Source of the DNA: Sinohyriopsis cumingii
Taxonomy: Eukaryota > Mollusca > Bivalvia > Unionida > Unionidae
Length of the DNA: 64,000 nt
Assembly (NCBI GenBank): GCA_028554795.2
Contig: CM068835.1
Coordinates: 31,292,311 to 31,356,310 of the forward strand
Direction of reading: 5' to 3'
Part shown: in pieces, positions 41,790 to 53,966 of the stretch
Numbering within the stretch: the stretch's first letter is position 1
Layout: every line of letters begins with the position of its first letter
The notes under the pieces: model-generated
What the model was told of the DNA's origin: nothing
The model's input: only the letters and a program-made list of their open reading frames with translations
The model's database searches: none
Made by a program: the position numbers and the translations under genes

Positions 41790-42810
41790 ACACGGAATAC
41801 GTTCCAATGGTCTATTCACCTCCTCCGCTTCGAGCATGTTGGATCCATTTGTCTTCCTTGTCACACAAGTAATGTAACCAGCGTAGAGCTTTGACCGAGT
41901 ATTGACGCTTGACAAAATTGGTCGTTTAAGGGCTTATGACAGCCAGGGTATTCCCAGGCATGAATCATTTGCGGTACAATAAGGAACACGCTTTGCCAGT
42001 GTTGCAGGCTTTTATCAAGGGGTCGATTCCTCCTAGCTCCATGAATAATTCTCGAAACTTTCCACAGCATCGCCGTAAAATGTCCACGTTTGACCGACAA
42101 TACTTTAACATTTCTTCCTGAATGGCGAAGGGGACCAAAGCGTCAGTGTAGAACCAAGTGTAGAAAGCTTCTCGTTGTTCGGTGTGCATGTTGTTGGGGT
42201 CGTAATAGTGAGCATCAGGCAAATGGGGTAGAACGGTATGTTGATTGGCATCAGTATTGAAAAAGTGCGGAAAATAATCTTTGACCATTTCTGTCGTTCC
42301 AAACGTTTTAGGCATTCGACTCAAAGGCATGGTAAAGTAACTCATCGAATCTTTAAACTGCACTTGACCCACTTGCATGGAAATGAGTTTGGTTCCGTTT
42401 AAAGTGACTTTAGGACGTTCGGTGCCTTGTTCCGTAAAGTATTTTAGAAGAAATTGTCCATCGTATCCCGATAAATCGTGAGCCTTAGCGATGACAAACT
42501 CTGCAACATTCGATGTCCTCTTGACTCCACGTGTCGTCGATAGGGTCTAAGGTCGATTGGGCGAAATCGGTCAGCGTGTTTTGTCCCCGAAAGATTTTTT
42601 TCACGTCCTTCAGGAATCTTGCTACATTGAGGGCAATGACAAAAGATCGGTTCTTTGATGCACTTCTCGCACGTTCGATGACTCAAGCAGAAATTAGGAA
42701 TGTGAATGCTGGTGCCTTGCATGCATTCAAAATCTAAAAAGAAGAAAGGGCATTGGTAACATTCCTCACAATAATAACCGTATACCAGGAATGCAGTGAT
42801 ACTGGTAATG
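41790..42810 (-). pseudogene. Second protein-primed PolB relic (exonuclease region)
   Basis: On the minus strand: a CxxC pair (YYCEECYQC), then exonuclease motif I FFFLDFECMQGT (near 42,735). Motif II follows in AHDLSGYDGQFLLKYF (near 42,470), then KDSMSYFTMPLSRMPKTFG and KDYFPHFFN (near 42,270). Motif III is YCRSNVDILRRCC (near 42,095), and after a frame change RQYSVKALRWLHYLCDKE (near 41,895). This is the DNA_pol_B_2 type carried by another Maverick-like lineage common in invertebrates, unlike the polymerase at 26.7-29.9 kb. Several frame changes and a missing palm domain show that it is a dead fragment. Confidence 0.75.
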
Positions 42811-42835
42811 ACATCGAATTGTTCTGCGTATGATA

Positions 42836-45800
42836 AAAGTGAATGTATTATTGTGGCTGCATCAAGGTGCAGACTGTAATGGTTTTATTGTGGCTGTATC
42901 TAGATGCATAATGTAATGGTGTTATTGTGGCTGCATCAAGATGCATACCGAATGATTCAATCATGGCTGTATCTAGATGTATACTGTAATGATTTTATTG
43001 CGGCTGTATCTAGATGCGTATTATAATGATTTTATTGTGTCTGTTTCTCGATGCATACTATATTGGTTTAATCGGGGCTGCATCAAGATGCATACTGTAA
43101 TGGTTTTATTGTGGCTGTATCTAGATGCATAATGTAATGGTGTTATTGTGGATGCATCAATATGCATACTGTAATGGTTTCATTGTGGCTGTATGTAGAT
43201 GCATACTATATTGGTTTCATCGTGGATGTATGTAGATGCATAATGTAATGATTCTATTTTGACTGTACCTAGATGTATACAGTAATGGTTTTCTTGTGGC
43301 TTTATCTAGATGGATACGGTGATGGTTTTGGTATGGCTGTATATAGATGCATACTGTAATGGCTTTAATGTGGCTGTATCTAGATACAAACAACATTATT
43401 TGAGTCGTGGCTGTATATAGATACATACAGTAATGCTTCATTTTGGCTGTATTTAGATGCACACTATAATGGTTTAATCGTGGCTGTATCTAGATGCATA
43501 ATGTAATGGTTTTATTGTGGCCGTATCGAGATGCATACTGTAATGGTTTTAATGTGGCTGTATCTAGATGCAAACAACTTTGGTTGAATCGTGGCTGTAT
43601 ATAGATGCATTCAGTAATGGTTTCATTTTGGCTGAATCTAGATGCATAATGTAATGGTTTAATAATGGCTGTACCTAAATGCTTACTGTAATGTTATTTT
43701 GGTGGAAGTATCTGCATAATGTAATGGTTTTCATTGTGATTCTATCTAGATGTATGATGTAATGGTTTAATCGTGGCTCTATCTAGATGCATACTGTAAT
43801 GGTTAAATCGTGGCTGTATCGAGATGCATACTGTAATATATTTTTGTGGAAGTATTTGGATAATGTAATAGTTTTCATTGTGGCTGTATATAGATATATA
43901 AATTAAAGGTTTAATCGTGTTTGTATCTAGATGTATAATGTAATGGTTTAATCGCGGCTGTATCTAGATACATGCTGTAATAGTCAAACTGTGGCTGTAT
44001 GTGGATGCAAAATGTAATGTTTTATTGTGGCTGTATGTAGATGTGTAATGTGATGGTTTAATCGTGGCAGTATCTAGATGCATACTGTAACTGTTTAATC
44101 GTGACTGTATCTAGATGTAAAATGTAATGGTTTTATTGTGGCTGTATCTAGATTTATAAAATAATGGTCTTATTGTGGCTGTATCTAGATGTATCATGTA
44201 ATGGTTTAGTCGTGGCTGCATCTAGATGCATGCTGTAATGGTTTTAGTGTAGCTGTATCTAGATGCATAATGTAATGGTTTACTCGTGTCTGTATCTAGA
44301 TGCATAATGTAATGATTTACTCGTGTCTGTATCTAGATGCATAGTGTAATGGTTTAATCGTGGCTGTATCTAGATGCATGCTGTATTGGTTTTAGTGTGG
44401 CTGTATGTAGATGTGTAATGTGATGGTTTAATCGTGGCAGTGTCTAGATGCATACTATAACGGTTTAATCGTGACTGTATCTAGATGTAAAATGTAATGG
44501 TTTTATTGTGGCTGTATCTAGATTTATAAAGCAATGGTCTTATTGTGGTATATCTAGATTTATTATGTAATGGTTTAATCGTGGCTGTATGTAGATGCAT
44601 ACTATATTGGTTTAATCGTGGCTGTGTCTAGATGCACAATGTAATGGTTTTATTGTGGCTGTATCTAGATGCTTACTGTAATGGTTTATTGTGGCTGTAC
44701 CTAAATGCATACTTTAATAGTTTAATCATGGCTGTATCTAGATGTATAATGTAATGATTTTATTGTGTCTGTATCTAGATGCATCCTGTAACGGTTTTTT
44801 CGTGGCTGTATAAAGGTGTAAAATGTAATGGTTTAAAATTGTGGATGTATCTAGATGCATACTGTAATGGTTTTATTGTGGCTTTATCTAGATGCTTACT
44901 GTAATGGTTTTATTGTGGCTGTACCTAAATGCATACTTTAATAGTAGAATCGTGGCTTTATCTAAATGTATAATGTCGTGGTTTTATTGTGGTTGTATCT
45001 AGATGCATACTGGATTGGTTTAATTGTGACTGTATCTGCGTGTATAATGTAATGGATTTATTGTGGCTTAACTAGATGCACAATGTAAGGGTTTAATTGT
45101 GGTTGTTTCTAGATGTATAATGTAATGGCGTAATCACAGCTGTATCTAGATGCATACTATATTGGTTTAATTGTGACTGTATGTAGATGCTTATGGTAAT
45201 GGTTTTATTGTGGCTGTATCTAGAAGTATAATGTAATGGTCCTATTGTGGCTGTATCTAGATGCACACTGTAATGGTTTTATTGTGGCTGTATCTAGATG
45301 TATAATGTAATGGTTTAATTGTGGCTGTGTCTAGATGTATAATGTAATGGTTTTATTGTGGCTGTATCTAGATGCACAATGTAATGGTTTAATTGTGGCT
45401 GTGTCTAGCTGTATAATGTAATGGTGTAATCGTGGCTGTATCTAGATGCATACTATATTTGTTTAATTGTGACTGTATGTAGATGCTTATTGTAATGGTT
45501 TTATTGTGGCTGTATCTAGATGTATAATGTAATGATTATATTGTGGCTGTATCTGGATGCACACTGTAATCGTTTGATTTGGCTGTATCTAGATGTATAA
45601 TGTAATGGTTTTATTGTGGCTGTATCTAAATGTATAATGTAATGGTTCTAATGTGGCTGTATCTAGATGCACACTGTAATGGTTTAATTGTGGCTGTATC
45701 TAGATGTATAATGTAATGGTTTAATTGTGGCCGTGTCTAGATGTATAACGTCATGGTGTAATCGTGGCTGTATCTAGATGCATAGTATATTGGTTTAATT

Positions 45801-46418
45801 GTGAATGTATGTAGATGCTTATTGTAATGGTTTTATTGTGGCTGTATCTAGATGTATAATGTAATGATTCAATTGTGGCTGTATCTAGATGTATAATGTA
45901 ATGGTTTTATTGTGGCTGTATCTAGATGCATACTGTAATGGTTTAATCATGGTTGTATCTAGATGCATGCTGTAATGTTTTAATCATGGCTGTATCTAGA
46001 TGCAAACTGTAATGGTTTAATCATGGTTGTATCTAGATGCATACTGTAATGGTTTAATCGTGGCTGTATCTAGATATGTAATGTAATGGTTTTATTGTGG
46101 CTTTAATATCTTGATGCACAATGTAATGGTTTAATTGTGGCTGTGTCTAGATGTATAATGTAATGATTCTATTGTGGCTGTATCTAGATGCACACTGTAA
46201 TGGTTTAATTGTGGCTGTATCTAGATGTATAATGCAATGGTTTTATTGTGGCTGTACCTAGATGTATAATGTAATAGTTTAATCATGGCTGTATCTAGAT
46301 GCAAACTGTAATGGTTTAATCATGGCTGTATCTAGATGTGTAATGTAATGGTTTTATTGTGGCTTTATCTTGATGTACAATGTAATGGTTTAATCCTGGC
46401 TGTATCTGGAGGAGTAAC
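42836..46418. repeat. 37-bp minisatellite array, part 1
   Basis: About 96 copies of a 37-bp unit, consensus GTGGCTGTATCTAGATGCATA followed by ATGTAATGGTTTTATT. The unit contains two palindromes (ATCTAGAT and ATGCAT). Copies vary at a few fixed sites (ATA versus CTG after GCAT; TTTATT versus TTAATC). No coding meaning. Confidence 0.95.
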
Positions 46419-46809
46419 GGGACTAATTCAACTCCCATAGTAAACATATGGAAAACCATCATATTCAAAATTCAATAGCTTAAAATTTCTGGGTGCTGAT
46501 GATCAGACTTACATGTCTCCATGCACAACTATCCTTGGTGCAAGCTTATGTGTGGAGAACACCATATGAGCCGCGGCATTTTGTAAATCTACATGTGCAT
46601 GAAACACACGTTATTGATTCTGCACCAAGTGAATCAGGTGCTACTTTCATTACTGAGTACTCCTAAGCCAAGCCTGTAAAAATACTAAAATTGCATCAAT
46701 AGAATTTTGTCTATAATTTTTAAAAATTACAGATAGGATAAGCTTTCAAAAGATACTTTTACTAAAATTTTAATTTTCATCATTAACCAATTATGGACCA
46801 CCAAACCCT
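46419..46809 (-). repeat. Dispersed 390-bp repeat, copy A
   Basis: Reverse complement of 53,310-53,702 with high similarity: GGACTAATTCAACTCCCATAG ... GTTAATGATG complement ... CCACCAAACCC. It interrupts the 37-bp minisatellite. No coding frame. Confidence 0.88.
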
Positions 46810-46879
46810 TAAATACTCTATTATTTTTATTTCTTCACCCATTTCTAGACTGGTTCACAGTTCTTCCATATAATTAGTA

Positions 46880-47060
46880 CCGTGTGTCCTAGATGCATAC
46901 TATATTGGTTTAATCATGGTTGTATCTAGATACATTCTGTAATGGTTTAATCGTGGCTGTATCTACATGTATAATGTAATGGTTTAATCGTGGCTGTATC
47001 TAGATGTATAATGTAATGGTTTTATTATGGCTGCATCTAGATGCATAACGTGATGTGATG
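46880..47060. repeat. 37-bp minisatellite array, part 2
   Basis: Five or so units of the same 37-bp repeat between the 390-bp repeat and a SINE. Confidence 0.9.
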
Positions 47061-47084
47061 TAATGTGATTTTGATTTTTAATGT

Positions 47085-47374
47085 AGCTTTAACAATTTTT
47101 CAGTCATATTGCTAGGATGTCTGCAATGTGGCAGTTTATAGTGATGTCTAGCACTGGGGCATCATGTCGCAGACATGTAGCATGATGTCCCACCCAGTCA
47201 TATTATCCTGACACCAGACTGACCAGTTCTAACACTAACCTCATAATGCTGAACATCAAGAGAGGCAGCTGTTAGTACCATTTTTGTAAGTCTCTGGTAT
47301 GACTCGGCCGGGAATCAAACCCACGACCTCCTGTATCCGAGGCGGACGCTCTAACCACTAGGCCACTGGGCCAG
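47085..47374 (-). mobile_element. Second SINE family (tRNA-derived) inside the minisatellite
   Basis: On the minus strand from 47,374: GGCCCAGTGGCCTAGTGG (A box), GAGCGTCCGCCTCGG, and GTGGGTTTGATTCCCGG (B box). An unrelated body follows, ending in an AT-rich tail near 47,085. It shares no body sequence with the five-copy SINE family. Confidence 0.82.
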
Positions 47375-48190
47375 TTTAGATGGATAATGTAATGGTTGTA
47401 TTGTGGTTGTATCTAGATGCATACTATATTGGTTTAACTGTGGTTGTATCTAGATGTATAATGTAATGGTTTTATTGTGGCTGTATCTAGATGCATAATG
47501 TAATGGTTTCATCGTGGCTGTATCTAGATGCATACTGTAATCGTGTAAGTATCGAGATGTATAACGTAATGGTTTAATCGTGGCTGTATATAGATGCATA
47601 CTGTAATGGTTTAATCGTTGCTGAATCTAGATGCGTACTGTAATAATTTAACTGTGGCTGTATCCAGATGTATAATGTAATGATTTAAAATTGTGGCTGT
47701 ATCTAGATGCATACTGTAATCGTGTAAGTATCGAGATGTATAACGTAATGGTTTAATCGTGGCTGTATATAGATGCATACTGTAATGGTTTAATCGTTGC
47801 TGAATCTAGATGCGTACTGTAATAATTTAACTGTGGCTGTATCCAGATGTATAATGTAATGATTTAAAATTGTGACTGTATCTAGATGCATACTGTAATG
47901 GTTTAATTGTGGCTGTATCTAGATGTATAATGTAATGGTTTTATTGTGGCTGTATCTAGATGCATAATGTAATGGTTTTATGGTTGTTGTATCTAGATGC
48001 ATAATGTAATGGTTTTATGGTTGTTGTATCTAGATGCATATTATAGTAGCTCTACTGTGGCTGTTTCTGGATGCTTAATGTAATGATTTTATTGTGGTTG
48101 TATCTAGATGCATACTGTATTGCTTTATTCATGGCTGTATCTAGATGTATACTGTAATGGTTTTATTGAGGCTGTATCTAGATGCATACT
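47375..48190. repeat. 37-bp minisatellite array, part 3, with higher-order duplication
   Basis: About 22 units. A segment of about 179 bp beginning TCGTGTAAGTATCGAGATG is present twice in tandem (from 47,541 and from 47,720), nearly identical, showing recent higher-order duplication. Confidence 0.9.
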
Positions 48191-49011
48191 GTCAAATATG
48201 AGATTGATCACAAAACAAAACACTTTAGAAAACCTAAGGAGAAAGAACAGATTAAATGTGAAATATTGCATCTTTACATACTTTCATTGTGATATGCACA
48301 TAAACAAATCACTATGCCATCAAACATGGAGACCATCAGAAAATATACCCCAAAATAATTAATGAAACGGGACCGAAAGTGGAGATTGTTTAATTTATTC
48401 AATTTAAAGGAACTTTCAGTACTTGATTGATATCATGCAGAGGAAAAAGAGGTCAAAGGCATTTCCCACATACACATCTCGGCATCTGATCCAGGTTTGC
48501 CTGAGCCAGTATTGAACCCGAGAACATTTAATCATGAAGTCAACTCTATACCAACTGAAAAAAGCATACTGGCATTAAAGTTTTTATAATGGAAATACTT
48601 TAAATACATTAAAATACTTAGAAAGCTGCAATTTTTAATTGAAATAAAATCAACATGTTCTAGAAATATGAGATAAGTTTGTTTTCAGTTAGCAGAAATT
48701 ATCCTTACACGAAGGTCATTCAAGTTATTTACGTGTTTCTGATTGGGTATCTGTGCACACAAAGTACCAAATCCTTTCCTTTGTGTCAAGTTCTGACAAG
48801 TTGGCACAATGAGGCAAAGGTTATTTATAATTGGTGCATACCAATGTTAAGCGATGTTGAATTTTTGGCGATTGTTAAGGGCAGGGCATGAATTCAGATT
48901 TATTCTCAATGTGAGAATCTGCATCTATAAGGCCCATGGACGAATTTGTGGTAACTTTTTACTCAGACCAGCAAATTTATAGATGATCAGGATGAAAACA
49001 TGAATGGTTTT
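48191..49011. other. Non-coding, nothing recognised
   Basis: AT-rich spacer between two tandem arrays; no gene supported. Confidence 0.45.
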
Positions 49012-49266
49012 CTTGAGGGTTGATTTGACCCAACCAGTATTTGAGGGTTGATTTGACCCAGCCAATACTTGAGGGTTGATTTGACCCAACCAGTACATGA
49101 GGGTTGATTTGACCCAACCGTACATGAGGGTTGATTTGACCCAACCAGTACTTGAGAGTTGATTTTACCCAACCAGTACTTGAGGGTTGATTTGACCCAA
49201 CCAGTACTTGAGGGTTGATTTGACCCAACCAGTACTTGAGGGTTGATTTGACCCAACCAGTACTTG
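49012..49266. repeat. 28-bp tandem repeat
   Basis: About nine copies of TTGAGGGTTGATTTGACCC followed by AACCAGTAC. Open frames across it on the minus strand are translations of the repeat. Confidence 0.95.
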
Positions 49267-49686
49267 AAATATAGTCTGATGCTCATGAGCTCTTTAAATC
49301 TAGACCAGGTGTAGGTTATATTCTACATGAGGGCAAATCTAGGTTGTAAAAAAATAGTCTTATTTAATTTACCTGACAAATCTTGATCAGACAGACAAAA
49401 AACTGCATTTGAATTGTAAGGTTCTTGAAAGATACCATCATTTGTAGCTTTATGAAGAGTGTTAGCAAGATAGTATAGAAAGCTTTAAACTTTGTGCAAC
49501 AGAAATAAAAGCATGTGATAGTGGGATAGGGAATAATACTATTTCTTTTTCCCATATCTGTTTGCTACATAGAATTATCACTTACTTACATAACATTGGC
49601 AATGAGCAATCCTTTGTTAATGTGTATAGCATATGGTTTTGCTGGCTAAGTTCCAGTATTATTCTATCCAGTTGTTTGACAATTAA
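49267..49686. other. Non-coding spacer
   Basis: AT-rich, no feature seen. Confidence 0.45.
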
Positions 49687-49987
49687 TCTATACAATGGCA
49701 TTATTAATTAAAGAGGTTCCAAACTGACAATAGCAATCTATACAATGGCATTATTAATTAAAGAGGTTCCAAACTGACAATAGCAATCTATACAATGGCA
49801 TTATTAACTAAAGAGGTTCCAAACTGACAATAGCAATCAATACAATGGCATTATTAATTAAAGAGGTTCCAAACTGACAATAGCAATCTATACAATGGCA
49901 TTATTAATTAAAGAGGTTCCAAACTGACAATAGCAATATATACAATGGCATTATTAATTAAAGAGGTTCCAAACTGACAATAGCAAG
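49687..49987. repeat. 50-bp tandem repeat
   Basis: Six nearly identical 50-bp copies starting CAATCTATACAATGGCATTA and ending CTGACAATAG; only single-base differences, so recently amplified. Confidence 0.96.
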
Positions 49988-50889
49988 CTAGTATATTGCT
50001 ACTTACAAATCTAAATTGCTGAGCATTTTTGCTGGAAAATATTACAACTATTAAACTGAGCGACTTAGAAAGATCCATGACCAAGTTTCTTACCTTAAAG
50101 AAATATATGTAATCTCATTGTATTTTAATCCGTTAAGTTAAAGAACTGTTATCTGCTAAGACAATTGATATAGAGTGTCTTTTTCTACGTGTGAGTGGTC
50201 CACTGACATACTGTATTATGACATGATCTAATTATAAAACATCGACCTTGAAGCAATGGTTTTGACTGATTTAATTCCCTTCTTTTCTACTTCAGTGAAA
50301 CAAGGGGTAGAGATTCATGCAGCATTTAGAAAACAACCATAGCTCATGTTCCGTAACTATTCTTAAGAGCTGCTGCTGATCACATTCACGTACATAGAAG
50401 GCTAAGTTGAATAAATATGGTCATAGATTCCATGCGCAGAGGTACAAGATTTTCGTAAGTAAATATACATACATTTGGAAATGTTGTAAATCATGTTTGT
50501 TGTGAACACCTCTGCAGCAGAATAAGAACGAGGGTTCAGTCTCCAAAACACTATTTACATCATATACGTATACCAAAGAGAAACTGTTTAAAGCAGGACA
50601 GACTTCAATGATAATGAGCATAAACTCTTCTGATCCAGTTAATAAAGCAGGTGTTGGCTGAGCAATGCACTATTTTGTAGAGCTGTAATATTTACCTTGA
50701 TAACCTTTGACATGTCGAGCATTTGAGGTAACCAGGAAGAAAACTTGGTAATCAGTCAACCTCCCTCCCTCCCTCCCTCCATTACTAGCCTCATAACACA
50801 TAATTAATCAGCTAAACAGAATTGTGTGCAAAGTAAACTTATGAATAAAATGTCTTTAGTTTACTTCACAACAAGTTTGATACATAATT
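49988..50889. other. Non-coding, short CCCT run
   Basis: No gene seen. A (CCCT)n-type run lies at 50,760-50,780. Confidence 0.45.
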
Positions 50890-50901
50890 AAAACATTAAA
50901 A

Positions 50902-51156
50902 GGGGCCCCGAGTGGCCGAGTGGTCTAAAGCGCTCACCGTTACGGATCACTGCCATCTCACCTCTGTCTGCGTGAGTTCGAGTCTCAGCCTCGGCTAACG
51001 TTGGTACGTGAGAAAGCCTGCCAGTAGCTTATCGTGGGTCGGTGGTTCTTCCCGGGGTTTTCCAGGGTTCTTCCTCCACCAATTATACTGGCTGCCATGT
51101 ATAGCCTATCTTGTGCTGAAAAATGGCGTTAAACCCTACAGCAACAACAACAACAA
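50902..51156 (+). mobile_element. tRNA-derived SINE, copy 3
   Basis: The best-preserved copy: GGGGCCCCGAGTGGCCGAGTGG head, GAGTTCGAGTCTC B box, body and (AAC)n tail. Perfect 12-bp target duplication AAAACATTAAAA at 50,890-50,901 and 51,157-51,168. Confidence 0.95.
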
Positions 51157-51168
51157 AAAACATTAAAA

Positions 51169-52312
51169 TTATTCAGCCCCAGTTGTGTCCAAACGCTATA
51201 CACGTATTTAAGTCATACAAAATATTGTTAATACCATCTTCACTCCTAGTTGATACAAACGTGTACACACATAAACACATTTACAAACACATGAACCTGT
51301 TTTCTTTCAATCACAGTTCCATTTTTAAAAGATTTTGATTTAAGCCATTTTGGTAATGGCGATACACGTTTCATCTTTTGCATTAAAGTGATCCTGACAT
51401 TGCTGAATGTAATGGCAGAGATGATTTGACAAATAAAATCAAATGTGGATTATGTACTTAAGAACTGACGTAAAAGCAAGCTGGAAATACATTGTATCAG
51501 TAGTCATAATGCATAAGTTTTACTAGATCTTAAACACTGAGAGATTAGACTATGTAATTCTTGCCTGTTCACATTCTGTACAATAGGTGTTCCCAACTGC
51601 TATTAATTGGTTATAGTTCAGTTAATGTAATATGTATAACCATATGAGGATATCACAGACTGGAAACAACGCAAATAAAATATCAAATCACAATTGTAGA
51701 AAGGTATCAAATTTTTTATGTGTACTATTTTGAGAGGCAGATAACAACATAAGAAAGTTAAAGCATTTGTACAATTCATTTTTTATCTCAAGCATAACAG
51801 TTTAAATTTTATAACACAATACTAGCTATAATATCTGGCCCATTGAAGCAATATCTGGCCCACTGTAGCAATATCTGGCCCATTGCAGAGTTATTGGTTC
51901 ATGCTGGACCATCCTGTATATTTGTTACATTTTGGAGATTGTCGAGCATTTACTGGGTTATGTCATGCACATGTAAGGCACGACCAGAGCAGGTCTGTGA
52001 TGTGTAGCATTATTTAGAATCATATAACAATGTGCTACGTTTTTAAGTTGAATTCAGTCTTGAAAATTACTGAAACAAAATCCTATTTAAATGTAAGTGT
52101 ATTCACTTAAATGTATGAAATTCAATAAAAATGTACTTGGCTATTAAAGGGTTAACATTAGGACCGTGCCCACTAACCCAAAGAATCATAACACTTTTAC
52201 TGATCCTGCGTAAATTAAAAAGATTAGCTCACTTTTTCATCTGCAATCTTAGAAATCTTCCTATCTTTGTTTTACATAAATGTTTCTTTATTCACATTGG
52301 GTTTCCACCAAA
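51169..52312. other. Non-coding, with a three-copy 20-bp repeat
   Basis: No gene seen. ATATCTGGCCCA(T/C)TG units of about 20 bp are repeated three times at 51,831-51,890. Confidence 0.5.
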
Positions 52313-53306
52313 AGCTAATGGTGTTTGCTTCAATCTAATGGTGTTTGCTTTATCCTAATGGTGTCTGTTTCATGCTAACAAAATTTGCTTTGTTCTAATG
52401 GTGTTTGCTTCATACTAATGTCTGCTTCATGCTAATGATGTCTGCTTCATGCTAATGATATCTGTTTCATGCTAATGATGTCTGCTTTATGCTAATGGTG
52501 TTGGCTTCATGCTCATGATCTCTGCTTCATGCTAATGATCTCTGCTTCATGCTAATGATATCTGCTTCATGCTAATGATGTCTGCTTCATGCTAATGATG
52601 TCTGTTTCATGCTAATGATATCTGCTTCATGCTAATGGTGTTGGCTTCATGCTCATGATGTCTCCTTCATGCTAATGGTGTTGGCTTCATGTTAATGTCT
52701 GCTTCATTGCTTCATGCTAGTGGTGTTGGCTTCATGCTCATTATGTCTGCTTCATGCTAATGATGTCTGTTTCATGCTAATGATATCTGCTTCATGCTAA
52801 TGGTGTTGGCTTCATGCTAATGATGTCTGCTTCATGCTAATGATGTCTGCTTCATGCTAATGATATCTGCTTCATGCTAATGATGTCTGCTTCATGCTAA
52901 TGGTGTTGGCTTCATGCTAATGATGTCTGCTTCATGCTAATTATATCTGCTTCATGCTACTTCATGCTAATGATATCTGCTTCATGCTAATGATGTCTGC
53001 TTCATGCTAATTATATCTGCTTCATGCTAATGATATCTGCTTCATGCTAATGATGTCTGTTTTATGCTAATGGTGTTGGTTTCATGCTCATGATGTCTGC
53101 TTCATGCTAATGATGTCTGCTTCATACTAATGGTGACTTCTTTATGCTAAAGGTGTCTGCTTCATGCTAATGGTGTTCATTTTATGCTAATGTCTGCTTC
53201 ATGCTAATGATGTCTGCTTCATACTAATGTTTGCTGCATGCTAATGATGTATGCTTTATGCAAATGATGTCTGCTTCTTGCTAATGATGTATGTTGCATG
53301 CTAATG
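52313..53306. repeat. 20-bp minisatellite array
   Basis: About 50 copies of a 20-bp unit TTCATGCTAATGATGTCTGC, with variants GGTGTTGGC and GATATCTGC. Unit variants alternate in patches, suggesting duplication of short blocks. The 390-bp dispersed repeat begins at its right edge. Confidence 0.95.
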
Positions 53307-53309
53307 ATA

Positions 53310-53702
53310 TGGGTTTGGTGGCCCATAATTGGTTAATAATGAAAAGTAAAGTTTTAGTAAAAATATCTTCTGAGAGCTTATCCTAAGTGTAATTTTTAAA
53401 AAAATATAGACAAAATTCTATTGATGCAAATTTAGTATTTTTACGGACTTGACTTAGGAACACTCAATAATGAAAGTAGCACCTGATTCATTTGGTAGAG
53501 AATCAATAACGTGTTTCATGCACATGTAGATTTAAAAAATGCCGCGGGTCATATGGTGTTCTCCACATAGAAGCTTGCACTAAGGATAGTTGTGCATGGA
53601 GAAATATAGGTCTGATCATCAGCACCCAGAAATTTTAAGCTATTGAATTTTGAATATGATGGTTTTTCCATATGTTTACTATAGGAGTTGAATTAGTACC
53701 AT
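53310..53702 (+). repeat. Dispersed 390-bp repeat, copy B
   Basis: Inverted copy of 46,419-46,809. It starts GGGTTTGGTGGCCCATAATT directly after the 20-bp array and ends GAGTTGAATTAGTACC a few bases before a SINE target duplication. Confidence 0.88.
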
Positions 53703-53718
53703 GAGTACTAAATGTACC

Positions 53719-53954
53719 AGGGCCCCAAGTGGCCGGGTGGTCTAAAGCACTCTCCATTATGGATTACTGCCATCTCACCTCTGTCTGCGTGGGTTCAGGT
53801 CTCGGATTCAGCCAATGTGGGTATGTGAGAAAGCTTGCCAGTAGCTTCTCGTGGGTCGGTGGTTCTTTCCGGGTTTTTCCTCCACCAATAATACTGGCTG
53901 CCATGTATAGCCTATCATGTGCTGAAAAATGGCATTAAACCCAAAACAACAACA
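53719..53954 (+). mobile_element. tRNA-derived SINE, copy 4
   Basis: Same family as copy 1, slightly decayed head (GGCCCCAAGTGGCCGGGTGG) and shortened body. Perfect 12-bp target duplication ACTAAATGTACC at 53,707-53,718 and 53,955-53,966. Confidence 0.94.
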
Positions 53955-53966
53955 ACTAAATGTACC

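Noticed and set aside
42836..48190. CRISPR-like regular spacing in the 37-bp array
   Set aside because: Units are contiguous with no unique spacers, and the context is animal nuclear DNA; it is a minisatellite.
48925..49286. GWVKSTL/GQINPQ-type repeat frames on the minus strand
   Set aside because: They are translations of the 28-bp tandem repeat in different frames.
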